A stretch of 64,000 bases of DNA, from positions 29,945-93,944 of the forward strand of contig CANLTE010000009.1 of assembly GCA_947493885.1 (NCBI GenBank), in the 5' to 3' direction. The notes beneath the pieces were generated by a model, which was not told the origin of the DNA, made no database searches, and saw only the letters and a list, made by a program, of their open reading frames with translations. This stretch comes from an uncultured Maribacter sp. Lineage in GTDB: Bacteria; Bacteroidota; Bacteroidia; Flavobacteriales; Flavobacteriaceae. The stretch's first letter is position 1. The number at the start of each line of letters is the position of its first letter. A program made the position numbers and the translations under genes. Below, one piece after another: positions 1 to 10,231 of this stretch.

Positions 1-545
1 TTTTCTTCTGTGGCCATAAAATGTTTAAGTGTAGTTATGTTCGCAGGAATATGGTGATCATACTTTTTCTTAATGGTTTTTAGACCTTCGCCAATAGATT
101 CTACTAACTGACTAGTAGTGGCTAAAACGATAATATTATCTGGTAATTCGTTAAGTTTTTTCTCGTTTAATTGATTTGAGCATACTAATATTGAACCATT
201 TTGAGCAATTAAATGCTCGCAGGTGGTAAAGAAAACTTGACTGTTTTGAACCTTATTGGTAAAAGAAACATTTTTTTCTTTTGAAAACTTTTCCTTCAAA
301 GCTTTATTCATGACAAAGAAGGGGAGATTGTGCCAACTGTTTTCTTCAATGATATTTTGTAATGCCTGTGATACTTCTTGCGAAGAATCACAGTAAATAA
401 ATTTGCCTCCGTTTTTTTTGAAATAAATTGTAAATTTTTCGTCAACAGGTAAATTTAAATCAGGCATGTGAACCCCTCGGGTCTCCACAGTTTCTTTAGA
501 CGCCTGTTTTTTTCCTCCTCCAAAAAATAAGTCAAAAAGCCCCAT
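1..545 (-). CDS. LUD-domain (LutC/YkgG-like) protein, 3' end beyond the window
   Basis: Minus-strand reading from ATG at 545: MGLFDFFFGGGKKQASKETVETRGVHMPDLNLPVDEKFTIYFKKNGGKF...; LUD-like; runs off the left edge. Confidence 0.7.
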   Translation of the reverse strand, partial: MGLFDLFFGGGKKQASKETVETRGVHMPDLNLPVDEKFTIYFKKNGGKFIYCDSSQEVSQALQNIIEENSWHNLPFFVMNKALKEKFSKEKNVSFTNKVQNSQVFFTTCEHLIAQNGSILVCSNQLNEKKLNELPDNIIVLATTSQLVESIGEGLKTIKKKYDHHIPANITTLKHFMATEE

Positions 546-609
546 TATTTTATTAGATGTTAACTATCATATAAAATTAGTGTTTAAATTACAACGAATA
601 AAACATTAA

Positions 610-2604
610 TTAATTATCTGAATTATCACTATCCGTTTTAGCAACGGTTTCATCTTCAGTTTCTTTGGTGTTGTTTTCGTTGTCTTCAACCTTGTCAAAA
701 GGTCTTTTTCCAAATATTTTTTCCAAATCTTCCTTGAAAATCACCTCTTTTTCCAATAATCTTTCAGCAAGAATGGTGAGTTTGTCTTTATTGTTTTCTA
801 GAACCTCTATGGCTCTTTGATATTGTCCTTCTATAAGTTTAGAAATTTCTCTATCGATTTTTTGAGCGGTTTCTTCACTATAAGGTTTAGAGAATCCATA
901 TTCATTTTGACCAGAAGAATCATAATAGGTTAGGTTTCCGATTTCGTCATTTAAACCGTAAACGGTAACCATGCCTCTTGCTTGCTTGGTAACTTTTTCT
1001 AAGTCACTTAATGCTCCTGTTGATATTTTATTGAAAATTACTTTTTCTGCAGCTCTACCACCTAATGTAGCACACATTTCATCTTTCATTTGTTCTGGAC
1101 GAACAATTAATCTTTCTTCAGGTAAATACCAAGCAGCTCCTAATGATTGTCCTCTTGGTACAATGGTAACTTTTACTAGAGGAGCAGCGTGTTCCAACAT
1201 CCAACTAACAGTAGCATGACCCGCTTCGTGATATGCGATGGTTTCTTTTTCTCCTGGAGTAATTATTTTGTTCTTTTTCTCAAGTCCACCAACAATTCTA
1301 TCTACAGCGTCTAAAAAGTCTTGTTTGTTAACAGCTTTCTGTTCCTTACGGGCAGCTATCAAAGCAGCTTCGTTACAAACATTAGCAATATCAGCTCCTG
1401 AAAAACCAGGGGTTTGTTTTGCTAAGAAATCTAAATCAAGTGTTTCAGAAGTTTTTATTGGTCTTAAATGCACTTCAAAAATTTCTTTACGCTCTCTAAC
1501 ATCTGGAAGGTCAACATAAATCTGTCTGTCAAATCTACCTGCACGCATTAACGCTTTGTCTAAAACATCAGCACGGTTTGTAGCTGCCAAAACAATAACA
1601 TTGGTATTAGTGCCAAAACCATCCATTTCAGTTAACAACTGATTCAATGTGTTTTCTCTCTCATCGTTAGAACCTGTAAAATTGTTTTTACCTCTGGCTC
1701 TACCTATGGCATCAATCTCATCAATGAATATTATAGCTGGAGATTTATCTTTTGCTTGCTTGAAAAGGTCACGAACTCTTGAGGCTCCAACACCTACAAA
1801 CATTTCTACAAAGTCAGACCCAGATAATGAAAAGAAAGGCACTTTAGCCTCACCAGCTACTGCTTTTGCTAGTAATGTTTTTCCGGTACCTGGAGGGCCT
1901 ACTAGTAAAGCTCCTTTTGGAATTTTACCACCAAGAGAGGTGTATTTGTCCGGGTTTTTTAAGAATTCAACAATTTCTTCAATTTCTTCTTTAGCTCCTT
2001 CTAAACCAGCAACATCTTTAAAAGAAGTTCTAGTATCGGTCTTTTCATCAAAAAGTTTTGCTTTTGACTTTCCTATGTTAAATATTTGACCTCCGCCGCC
2101 GGCGCCACCGCCGCCCGACATTCTGCGCATTAGATATATCCAAATCCCAATGATTAATACAAACGGCAGTATAGACAGCAAAATATCGCCCATAACATTA
2201 GACTCCTTACCAAATTCTACAATGGTTTCTAAGTTATTTTCGGTTTTAATATCTGTGATTTCTTGTTGAAAAATTTGTAAATCACCATAATCCAAAACAT
2301 ACTGAGGTACTTGTCCACTGGATGGTAATAGTGGTTTTTCGGCAACCTTCTTATGGACATCTTTGGTTAAAGCTTCAGCTGTTAAAAATACTTTTGCTTG
2401 ATTGGTGTTGGTGATAATTAAAATTTTCTCAATATCTCCATTCTGAAGGTAATCTTGAAGTTCTGATGTTGTCGTTTTTTCAGTAGGAGCAAAACTATCT
2501 CCACTAAAAAATTGAAACCCTATAAGCAGTACTGCTATTATACCATATATCCACCATGAATTAAACTTAGGCTTCTTAGGTCCACTATTGTTGTCTTTTG
2601 CCAT
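610..2604 (-). CDS. ftsH: ATP-dependent zinc metalloprotease FtsH
   Basis: Walker [12 protein letters not shown] region, HEAGH zinc motif, N-terminal TM segments. Confidence 0.98.
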   Translation of the reverse strand: MAKDNNSGPKKPKFNSWWIYGIIAVLLIGFQFFSGDSFAPTEKTTTSELQDYLQNGDIEKILIITNTNQAKVFLTAEALTKDVHKKVAEKPLLPSSGQVPQYVLDYGDLQIFQQEITDIKTENNLETIVEFGKESNVMGDILLSILPFVLIIGIWIYLMRRMSGGGGAGGGGQIFNIGKSKAKLFDEKTDTRTSFKDVAGLEGAKEEIEEIVEFLKNPDKYTSLGGKIPKGALLVGPPGTGKTLLAKAVAGEAKVPFFSLSGSDFVEMFVGVGASRVRDLFKQAKDKSPAIIFIDEIDAIGRARGKNNFTGSNDERENTLNQLLTEMDGFGTNTNVIVLAATNRADVLDKALMRAGRFDRQIYVDLPDVRERKEIFEVHLRPIKTSETLDLDFLAKQTPGFSGADIANVCNEAALIAARKEQKAVNKQDFLDAVDRIVGGLEKKNKIITPGEKETIAYHEAGHATVSWMLEHAAPLVKVTIVPRGQSLGAAWYLPEERLIVRPEQMKDEMCATLGGRAAEKVIFNKISTGALSDLEKVTKQARGMVTVYGLNDEIGNLTYYDSSGQNEYGFSKPYSEETAQKIDREISKLIEGQYQRAIEVLENNKDKLTILAERLLEKEVIFKEDLEKIFGKRPFDKVEDNENNTKETEDETVAKTDSDNSDN

Positions 2605-2617
2605 TTTATTTTTTTAC

Positions 2618-2992
2618 TTATTTAACGCTGTTTTGAACTTCTATAAACTTTGCATCTCCCCATAAACCTTCAATGTCGTAGTATTCACGAACTTGCTTTT
2701 GAAAAACATGAACAACCACATTTACATAATCCATTAGCACCCACTCAGAATTGTCTGAGCCTTCTACGTGCCAAGGCTTATCTTGAATAGCTTTACTAAC
2801 AATTTTTTGGACAGATCCTACAATAGCGTTCACATGCGTGTTAGACGTACCATTACATATGATAAAGTAGTCACAAACGGTATTTTCTATTTCTCTAAGG
2901 TCTAGTAAACTTATATCTACTCCTTTTACTTCTTCTATTCCTTGTAAAATTAATGCAATTAATTCGTCTGCATTAGCTTGCGTTTTTTGCAT
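2618..2992 (-). CDS. rsfS: Ribosome silencing factor RsfS
   Basis: DYFIICNGTSNTHVNAI...WVLMDYVNVVVHVF typical of the RsfS/Iojap family; adjacent to ftsH. Confidence 0.95.
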   Translation of the reverse strand: MQKTQANADELIALILQGIEEVKGVDISLLDLREIENTVCDYFIICNGTSNTHVNAIVGSVQKIVSKAIQDKPWHVEGSDNSEWVLMDYVNVVVHVFQKQVREYYDIEGLWGDAKFIEVQNSVK

Positions 2993-3085
2993 TCAAAAAT
3001 TTTAGTTTATACAAAGTTATTGTTTTTTTGTTCTTTTAAGCCTAGTTTTTAACATTAGATTAAGGATAAATATACAAGACTTTTC

Positions 3086-3817
3086 ATGAACATAATCAAA
3101 CTTGATGCCACGGACTCTACAAATGCTTATTTAAAAGGGCTTATGCTGGTACAAAATCTTGAAGATTTTACCGTGGTAGTGGCAAAAAAACAACTAAATG
3201 GAAGAGGTCAAATGGGAACCACTTGGGAGTCTGAACCTGGTAAAAACCTAACCTTTAGTATTTTAAAAAGTAAAATTAATTTATCTACTCATAATCAGTT
3301 TGTTTTAAGCATATGTGTCTCTCTAGCTATATATAATGCCTTACATAAATTACAAATTCCAAAATTACGTGTTAAATGGCCAAACGACATTATGTCAGGT
3401 AACTGCAAAATTTGTGGTATTTTGATTGAAAATACACTAATTGGCGATACAATAGATTCATCTGTTATAGGAATTGGTCTTAATGTAAATCAAATAGTTT
3501 TTAATAATTTACCAAATGTAAGCTCCTTAAAACTGCTTTTAGGTAAAACTGTTAATTTAGAGGAGTTATTGCGTAACATAATATCCGATTTGCAAGGTGT
3601 TTTTCAACAGCAACAAAAGGAAGCTCAAATTAACCTATATAAGCGGTATGAATCGGTGATGTTTAAAAGACACAAACCTGCAACTTTTAAGTATACAAGC
3701 GGTGAGTTATTTACGGGATATATTCAAGGTGTCTCTAAAAGCGGTCAACTAAGAATACTGATTGAAGATGATATTATTAAGGAGTTTAGCTTAAAAGAAG
3801 TTACGCTTTTATATTAA
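3086..3817 (+). CDS. birA: Biotin--[acetyl-CoA-carboxylase] ligase
   Basis: STNAYL..., NGRGQMGTTWESEPGKNLTFS, VKWPNDI motifs. Confidence 0.95.
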   Translation: MNIIKLDATDSTNAYLKGLMLVQNLEDFTVVVAKKQLNGRGQMGTTWESEPGKNLTFSILKSKINLSTHNQFVLSICVSLAIYNALHKLQIPKLRVKWPNDIMSGNCKICGILIENTLIGDTIDSSVIGIGLNVNQIVFNNLPNVSSLKLLLGKTVNLEELLRNIISDLQGVFQQQQKEAQINLYKRYESVMFKRHKPATFKYTSGELFTGYIQGVSKSGQLRILIEDDIIKEFSLKEVTLLY

Positions 3818-4209
3818 CTAATTGAACTTAAATTTTCTGAAAGCGTATTCATAAAATTAGTAATTGGCTTTTTAATCATCATTGCCATCATGGCATTGAA
3901 TTCACCACTAAAATTAAGTTCTACTTCAGACTCATTTTCGCTGATACCCTTAATATTGGCTGTAAGTGTAAAAGGTAGTTTTTCACTGGCAGCACCCAAA
4001 ACAAGTTGCGAATTTGGCGTTTGCTCTTTTCTTTCAAGAACAATTTCTGGCATACCTTTTAGTGCAAACAAAAAACGATTTTCATTAATAACTTCAAACT
4101 TGTCAATGTTATCTGGCATTAACTTTTCAAAGTTTTCAAGATTCGTTAAAAACTCAAAAGTTGCAGCATTGCTTTTTTGAATTGTTTTTTTTGGTGTTTC
4201 TATAAACAT
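3814..4209 (-). CDS. SRPBCC-family (START-like) protein
   Basis: Size and fold-like pattern of the polyketide cyclase/SRPBCC family; conserved next to pyrE in Bacteroidota. Confidence 0.7.
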   Translation of the reverse strand: MFIETPKKTIQKSNAATFEFLTNLENFEKLMPDNIDKFEVINENRFLFALKGMPEIVLERKEQTPNSQLVLGAASEKLPFTLTANIKGISENESEVELNFSGEFNAMMAMMIKKPITNFMNTLSENLSSIS

Positions 4210-4213
4210 AATA

Positions 4214-4855
4214 TTATGGTTTCCATTGAGAAGGGTTTTTACGCCACTCCATTAGGGTATTTAATTGTTCGTCTTTAATATAACCAGTTTCAGATGCTTG
4301 CTGAATTAAATAATCATAACTTCCAAGTGTATGAAGGTCAATTCCTTTTTCCTTGAAATTTTCATCAGCTATTTCAAAACCATAAGTAAAAATGGCAAGC
4401 ATACCTTTTACATTAGCATCTTGCTTTAAAAGTACATCAACGGCATTAAGACTACTTTTTCCAGTACTAATTAAATCTTCGATAACAACAACGGTTTGGT
4501 TAGCCTCTAATTTACCTTCGACCTGATTTTGTCTACCATGTTTTTTAGCTTCTGGTCGTATGTAAATAAATGGAAGCCCTAAATAATCAGCTACTAAAGC
4601 TCCAATACCAATTGCTCCTGTTGCAACGCCGGCAATTACATCTGGCTTACCATAAAGTTCTTCAACTTGCTTTGCTATTTTTTCTCGAACAAAGTTTCTA
4701 ATTACGGGATAAGATAAAATTATTCTATTATCACAATAAATAGGAGAATTCCAACCTGAAGCCCATGTAAAAGGATTTTCAGGATTCAACTTTATTGCAT
4801 TAATTTGCAGCAGAAGCTCCGCTGTTTTTTTAGCTGTGTCTTTGTCTAAAACCAT
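4214..4855 (-). CDS. pyrE: Orotate phosphoribosyltransferase
   Basis: PRPP motif VVVIEDLISTGKSS; TWASGWNSPIYCDNR. Confidence 0.97.
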   Translation of the reverse strand: MVLDKDTAKKTAELLLQINAIKLNPENPFTWASGWNSPIYCDNRIILSYPVIRNFVREKIAKQVEELYGKPDVIAGVATGAIGIGALVADYLGLPFIYIRPEAKKHGRQNQVEGKLEANQTVVVIEDLISTGKSSLNAVDVLLKQDANVKGMLAIFTYGFEIADENFKEKGIDLHTLGSYDYLIQQASETGYIKDEQLNTLMEWRKNPSQWKP

Positions 4856-4862
4856 GACGCAA

Positions 4863-5450
4863 ATGTATAAAGTTTTTGTGAATGAACGACCTCTTATTTT
4901 AACAAATAAGTTGTCTGAAACAGCAGATGATAATTATTTTTTATTAAACAGTGAAGCTATTAATGATGCTATTACTGCGCTGGTTAAGGGTAAGTTAAAT
5001 GAGGCCTATATTTATCACCCCAACCATGAAGAACTGCTTAAAAAATTTACAAAAAATATCCCCTTGGTTGTTGCAGCTGGTGGCGTGGTTACCAATAAAG
5101 AGGGTAAGGTGTTGTTTATTTATAGAAATGATAAATGGGATTTACCTAAAGGAAAACTTGATAAGGGAGAAACTATTGAGGAGTGTGCTATTAGAGAGGT
5201 TGAAGAGGAAACGGGAGTTAAAGGGCTGGTGATTAAAAATCTTTTAAAGGTAACCTATCATGTTTTTAAACGTAATAATAAATACAAGTTAAAACAGGTG
5301 TATTGGTATGCCATGAAAACTAATTTTAAAGGCGAATTTAAAGGGCAAAAAGAAGAAGGTATTGAAAAGGTGAAATGGAAGGGCCCTGGAAAAATTAAAA
5401 AAGCATTACAAAATTCTTACGTGAATATTAAAATTTTGTTTGAAGATTAA
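4863..5450 (+). CDS. NUDIX hydrolase
   Basis: Nudix box GKLDKGETIEECAIREVEEETGV; likely start MYKVFVNERP at 4863 (or 4854) rather than the ORF-track start at 4836. Confidence 0.9.
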   Translation: MYKVFVNERPLILTNKLSETADDNYFLLNSEAINDAITALVKGKLNEAYIYHPNHEELLKKFTKNIPLVVAAGGVVTNKEGKVLFIYRNDKWDLPKGKLDKGETIEECAIREVEEETGVKGLVIKNLLKVTYHVFKRNNKYKLKQVYWYAMKTNFKGEFKGQKEEGIEKVKWKGPGKIKKALQNSYVNIKILFED

Positions 5451-7195
5451 TTTTCTTTTAAGATTCGGTATACTGGGTATTGCAAATGCGCTTTTTCATA
5501 ATGCGCGGATTTTTGGAATAACCAATCTAATTGTGTGTACCAGTTTTTAGCAAATACTTCGTTATTTTTCTTTTTTAAATCAAACTCCAATTTTAAAATA
5601 GAATCGTTTTTAAGCATTTGTAACGCGGTGTCTTCAAAAACATAAGGCGAAAAGCCTTCTTTTTGTTGAAGTATAGTGTCAAAGAAATTCCAATTAAAAA
5701 AAGAATCCACCATAGTAGGTTCTAACGTTTCCATAAGATATCTAAAACCCGCTTGGTTAACGGGAACAACAATATCTCCTTCGGAAAAAGAAATTATTTC
5801 TATCAAAGCATTTACCGAAGTGTTATAATGTAAATAATGCCCTTCGTAAGGATTTTTTACGGTTTCAAAGTCCTTAATTCTATAGCTTTCAACCTCAATT
5901 AGAGAGTCTTTTTCTAAACGAGAATAGTTAATTTTATTAAGGTCTAAAAGTTCAATTATTTTTGTGTACTGTTGTTTAATAATGTATGATTCTGGAATAA
6001 CTATAGAATCATTTGGGAAGTAGTAGTTTTGATAGGTAACTTCTTTTACAAAAGGTTTGTCTTGATTGTATTTTAATCTTGGAAAGCCTGTTACTTCGCT
6101 GGAAATGGTATCAGCTTCAAATCCTTTGAAATTGATTGTAGAAGTTTTAGTGGTATCAATTTGCCAGTTGCTTAGGTAGTTTTTTTGTTCCAGTAATTGC
6201 GTATGCGCATTGGCTCTGAGTTGGTTTATTTTTTCGCCATCTTTTTCAGCTATGTCAATTACCTTTTGCATTAAGGCGTATGTGCCATTTACCCTTTTTT
6301 TATAGGGTTTAAGCATATGGGTTTCTACCATTAACCCAAGTGTATTCCATAAAGTGGTATATCCTGTAGAGTATCTAGGGTGGTCAATAAATTGCGTAAA
6401 ACCACTTTCTGGAACCTTATTAAAAACGTTTACATAAGGCGTAATGTCCCATTGCGCTTCCGATAAATATTTTTCTAAACTCGGCATCATCTCTCTATGT
6501 AAATACTCTCCTAAATCACTTCCAAGTTTATTATGTTGTGTGAATAGGTGTGTTAAGGTGTATTGATAATCCGCCCCGTTACTTACATGATTGTCAATAA
6601 AAATATCAGGATTTACAAGATGAAAAATTTTAGCAAACGTTTTGGCATTTTTAGTATCGGACTTAATAAAATCGCGATTTAGGTCATAGTTTAGAGCATT
6701 ACCTCTAAATCCATATGCTTTTGGACCATTTTGATTTGCTCTGGTATATGAGTTTCTGTTTAAAGCGCCACCAACATTATAAACAGGTATTGCTGCTAAT
6801 ATTGTGTTTTTTGGAGCATTAATTTTACCAATGGCTAAGTCTCTATACAATAACATGGTGGCATCAATTCCGTCACTTTCTCCCGGGTGAATACCATTGT
6901 TAATTAGAATTATGGTTTTGTTGTCGTCAAATTTTGAGAAGTTAAAGTAACTTTCAGGGTTATAGGTTACTAAATGAAGCGGTTTTCCACAATCGGTTTC
7001 ACCTATAGTTTGAATATTTATTTCAGGAAATTCTTTGGCAAGTTTTAAATAAAAATCAATTACCTCTTCATACGTAGCAGTTTCTTCCCCATTTGAAGTT
7101 TCAAAGGTAGTAGGAAATTCTAAAGCTCTATCTTCTTGAGTAGTTTCACAAGCTATAAAAAGGGCAAGAAAGAGAGATAAAAATAAGAACCTCAT
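5447..7195 (-). CDS. M14-family metallopeptidase, putative lipoprotein
   Basis: Signal/lipobox LFIACE; NNGIHPGESDG zinc-carboxypeptidase motif, DLNRDF, DNHVSNGADYQ. Confidence 0.85.
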   Translation of the reverse strand: MRFLFLSLFLALFIACETTQEDRALEFPTTFETSNGEETATYEEVIDFYLKLAKEFPEINIQTIGETDCGKPLHLVTYNPESYFNFSKFDDNKTIILINNGIHPGESDGIDATMLLYRDLAIGKINAPKNTILAAIPVYNVGGALNRNSYTRANQNGPKAYGFRGNALNYDLNRDFIKSDTKNAKTFAKIFHLVNPDIFIDNHVSNGADYQYTLTHLFTQHNKLGSDLGEYLHREMMPSLEKYLSEAQWDITPYVNVFNKVPESGFTQFIDHPRYSTGYTTLWNTLGLMVETHMLKPYKKRVNGTYALMQKVIDIAEKDGEKINQLRANAHTQLLEQKNYLSNWQIDTTKTSTINFKGFEADTISSEVTGFPRLKYNQDKPFVKEVTYQNYYFPNDSIVIPESYIIKQQYTKIIELLDLNKINYSRLEKDSLIEVESYRIKDFETVKNPYEGHYLHYNTSVNALIEIISFSEGDIVVPVNQAGFRYLMETLEPTMVDSFFNWNFFDTILQQKEGFSPYVFEDTALQMLKNDSILKLEFDLKKKNNEVFAKNWYTQLDWLFQKSAHYEKAHLQYPVYRILKEN

Positions 7196-7271
7196 TTATT
7201 TACAAATTATAAATTGGACGCCTTAGCGCAATAATTTCAAATGCAAATGTAAATAAATTCCTTGGGTTTTA

Positions 7272-7679
7272 TTAACTGGCTAATTTGGTAATAGACATTA
7301 TATCCGCTTTTTTTATAGGCTTGTTGTTATACGTAATTTGGTGATGAGAACTATCTTTATAATGCACCCAATTATTATAGTCTGTTTCATCAATTGATGA
7401 GGTAACAACATTTATGCGAACTCTATCTTCAATAGGCAGATTTATAAATTCTTCTAAAAACTGCCATCCATCCATTATTGGCATATTAATATCTAGAAAA
7501 ATCACCTGCGGTAAAGGGTCATTATTTTTAACCATCTCCTTTATGCCGTTAATGGCTAACTGACCATTACCATACGTATTAATTTCGTCGCAATCTATTG
7601 ATGCTTTAAGCATTCTTTTAATACCGAAAACGGTAATTGGATCATCATCAATAATACAAATTGAGTTAATTTTTTTCAT
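7272..7679 (-). CDS. Response regulator receiver-domain protein
   Basis: IIDDDP, FLDINMPIMDGWQFL, TSS, NKPI receiver motifs. Confidence 0.93.
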   Translation of the reverse strand: MKKINSICIIDDDPITVFGIKRMLKASIDCDEINTYGNGQLAINGIKEMVKNNDPLPQVIFLDINMPIMDGWQFLEEFINLPIEDRVRINVVTSSIDETDYNNWVHYKDSSHHQITYNNKPIKKADIMSITKLAS

Positions 7680-9510
7680 TAAAATATATTTTAAAGGAGG
7701 TTCCTTTGCCTACTTCACTCTCCACAGTTATTTTTCCATTCATAGACTCAACCTGATTTTTAACAATGTACAGGCCAATTCCTTTAGCATTTTTGCGATT
7801 ATGGAATGTTTTGTACATGCCAAATAGCTTATCGCCATATTTGTTTAAATCTAATCCAATACCATTGTCCTCAATACTTATTACGGTATAGTCGTCTAGC
7901 TTTTCGCTGTTGATAGTAATAATAGGATTTCGAGTAGGAAATTTATATTTAACGGCATTAGTAATAAAGTTTGTTATGATATTGTCTGCGTACGCGGGAA
8001 CCACATTAATGTCAACGTTTTTTTCTACGTTACTTACAATAGTTGCTTTGTTTTTAAGTAGTACCGCAGATAAATTTTGTTTCACCCTTTCTAAAGCTTG
8101 GGTAAAGTTTACCTTTTCGCTCTTTAGGTTGTTGGAGCTAATTGCAACAACATCGTTTAAATTATCCAGCGTATCCAATAGGTTATTAGAAGCATCAGTA
8201 AGCATGCCTATAATGTTTAGCTTTTCGGTTTCATCGTTTTCGTTAGAAAGAAAATCTAAAAGCATTGAAAAGTTAGCTGTATGCGATCTTAAGTTGTGCG
8301 AAACAATGTGTGCGAAATTTATGAGTTTTTTGTTTTGAAGCGAGGTAACATCAATTAAGTTTCTTAATTCTTCCTCTTTTCTTTTCATGTTGGTGATATC
8401 CAAGCTTAACCCAACTAATCCGTACGCAATTCCATCATCATCTATTAACGGAATTTTTGATGTTAAGAAAGTAGTGTCAGAGCCTGTTCTTTTAGGGTCT
8501 AGAATTTGTTTGTTTAGAATAGGCTTAAGCGTAGTTAGCACCGTTAGGTCATCTTTTCTATTTAATTCCGCACTTTCTTTTGGGTAATGATCAAAATCGC
8601 TTTGACCAATAACTTCTTCCGCTGAACTGGCACCTAAAAATTCGTAGGCAGCTTTATTCACAAGTATTTTTCTAGAATCAAGATCTTTTAAATATACATG
8701 AACTGGAATATGATCAATTAAAGTTTTTAATAATTGTTCGCTTTCCTTTGTTTTGGCATTGGTAACCACTTGTTCGTTTATGTCTTGGAATGTTCCTACA
8801 AGACTTATTAACTTATCATTTTTGTATATAGGTTTGCCGGCTGCAATAACCCATTTTTCGTGACCTCTTCCGGTGATTATTTGTAGCTTTTCACACCATG
8901 GTTCACCATTTTGAACGGCCTCATAAATGACCATTGAAATGGTATTTCGGCTATGCCCTTCTTTGTAGAAATTAATACCACTTTCCAAAGTAGGCTCATA
9001 ATTGTCTTCTACTTCATGAATAGCACGTGTCATTTCACACCATTTTACCTCATCGGTTAAAAGGTCTAATTCCCAACTCCCAATTTTAGCAATTTCAGAT
9101 TTTTCTTTTAGTAGAAATTCCGTCTTTTCAAGACGTAACTCGGTTAAAATACTTTCTGTAATATCCTCAACTGTGGTAATTACGCCAATGATATTTTCAT
9201 TATCATCATACCATGGAATGTTACTCCAATTAAACCATTTTTCATTTTTTTTGTTAATAGTTACTCTTTGTACAATACTTACAGAAGGTTGAGCTTTTAT
9301 ACATTTTTTTAGCTCTGCTTCCCATTCCTCAGATACTGGGTTAAAAATGTCGTGAATTGTTTTTCCAAAGACGCTATGGTCAAAGCTTAAAAGCTTTATC
9401 CATTTATCTGAAGCATGAACCACCTCCAACTTCAAATTTAAAAATGCAGTAGCTACTGGTAATTGTTTTACCAAATAACTATTGATTGATAATTTGTTTT
9501 CCCTCAGCAT
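7666..9510 (-). CDS. Multi-PAS sensor histidine kinase
   Basis: Several PAS/PAC segments, H-box-like FAHIVSHNLRSHTANF, ATPase NAVKYKFP, EDNGIGLDL, GKGTSFKIYF. Confidence 0.93.
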   Translation of the reverse strand: MLRENKLSINSYLVKQLPVATAFLNLKLEVVHASDKWIKLLSFDHSVFGKTIHDIFNPVSEEWEAELKKCIKAQPSVSIVQRVTINKKNEKWFNWSNIPWYDDNENIIGVITTVEDITESILTELRLEKTEFLLKEKSEIAKIGSWELDLLTDEVKWCEMTRAIHEVEDNYEPTLESGINFYKEGHSRNTISMVIYEAVQNGEPWCEKLQIITGRGHEKWVIAAGKPIYKNDKLISLVGTFQDINEQVVTNAKTKESEQLLKTLIDHIPVHVYLKDLDSRKILVNKAAYEFLGASSAEEVIGQSDFDHYPKESAELNRKDDLTVLTTLKPILNKQILDPKRTGSDTTFLTSKIPLIDDDGIAYGLVGLSLDITNMKRKEEELRNLIDVTSLQNKKLINFAHIVSHNLRSHTANFSMLLDFLSNENDETEKLNIIGMLTDASNNLLDTLDNLNDVVAISSNNLKSEKVNFTQALERVKQNLSAVLLKNKATIVSNVEKNVDINVVPAYADNIITNFITNAVKYKFPTRNPIITINSEKLDDYTVISIEDNGIGLDLNKYGDKLFGMYKTFHNRKNAKGIGLYIVKNQVESMNGKITVESEVGKGTSFKIYFNEKN

Positions 9511-9741
9511 TATGTTGTAATTTCTTACTAAATTAATACGATTTTACATTATATGATAAGGTTTGTTGTGAACTAGCTTAAAGTAGTTGTGTTACTGTTA
9601 AAAAACAATGACAGTAAATAAAAACCTCCGAAAAAGAACGTTTTTTCTTACAAAATTATTGTTGAATTGTTTTGTGGAATATAAATATTGGTCAAGTAAA
9701 ATATCTTTAACGTACTTAAAAATACAGTAGTGGCGTGTTTT

Positions 9742-10197
9742 TTATTTGACCACTACAGAGGGAGGAACCAAGCCGGTATAATCTCCTCCATTTCTAATAA
9801 CATCTCTTACAATTGAAGAGCTAATGTAAGATTTTCCTGATGTTGTTAGTAGAAACACAGTTTCAATATTACTTAATTTACGATTGGTGTGGGCAATTGC
9901 TTTTTCAAATTCAAAGTCTCCAGAATTGCGCAATCCTCTTAAAATAAAATCAGCATTTACTTCTTTACAAAAATCAACAGTAAGACCTTGGTAGGTTAAT
10001 ACTTTAATTTTAGGTTCATTTTTAAAAGCTTCTTTCATGAATTGCGTGCGCTCTTCTAAAGAAAACATATATTTTTTATCAGAATTAACACCTATTGCAA
10101 TTATTATTTCGTCAAAAAGTGTAACCCCTCTTTCAATAATGTCGCAGTGACCTAACGTTAAAGGATCAAAAGAACCTGGAAAAATAGCACGTCTCAT
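9742..10197 (-). CDS. coaD: Phosphopantetheine adenylyltransferase
   Basis: RRAIFPGSFDPLTLGHCDII; FILRGLRNSGDFEFE; TTSGKSYISSSIVRD. Confidence 0.97.
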   Translation of the reverse strand: MRRAIFPGSFDPLTLGHCDIIERGVTLFDEIIIAIGVNSDKKYMFSLEERTQFMKEAFKNEPKIKVLTYQGLTVDFCKEVNADFILRGLRNSGDFEFEKAIAHTNRKLSNIETVFLLTTSGKSYISSSIVRDVIRNGGDYTGLVPPSVVVK

Positions 10198-10231
10198 AAA
10201 TGATTTTGGTAAAGATTAAAGTTACATAAAA

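Noticed and set aside
971-2089. Plus-strand ORFs (971-1219, 1238-1519, 1649-2089) opposite ftsH
   Set aside because: Antisense shadow ORFs of a well-supported conserved gene; low-complexity Ser/Leu-rich translations without domain signal.
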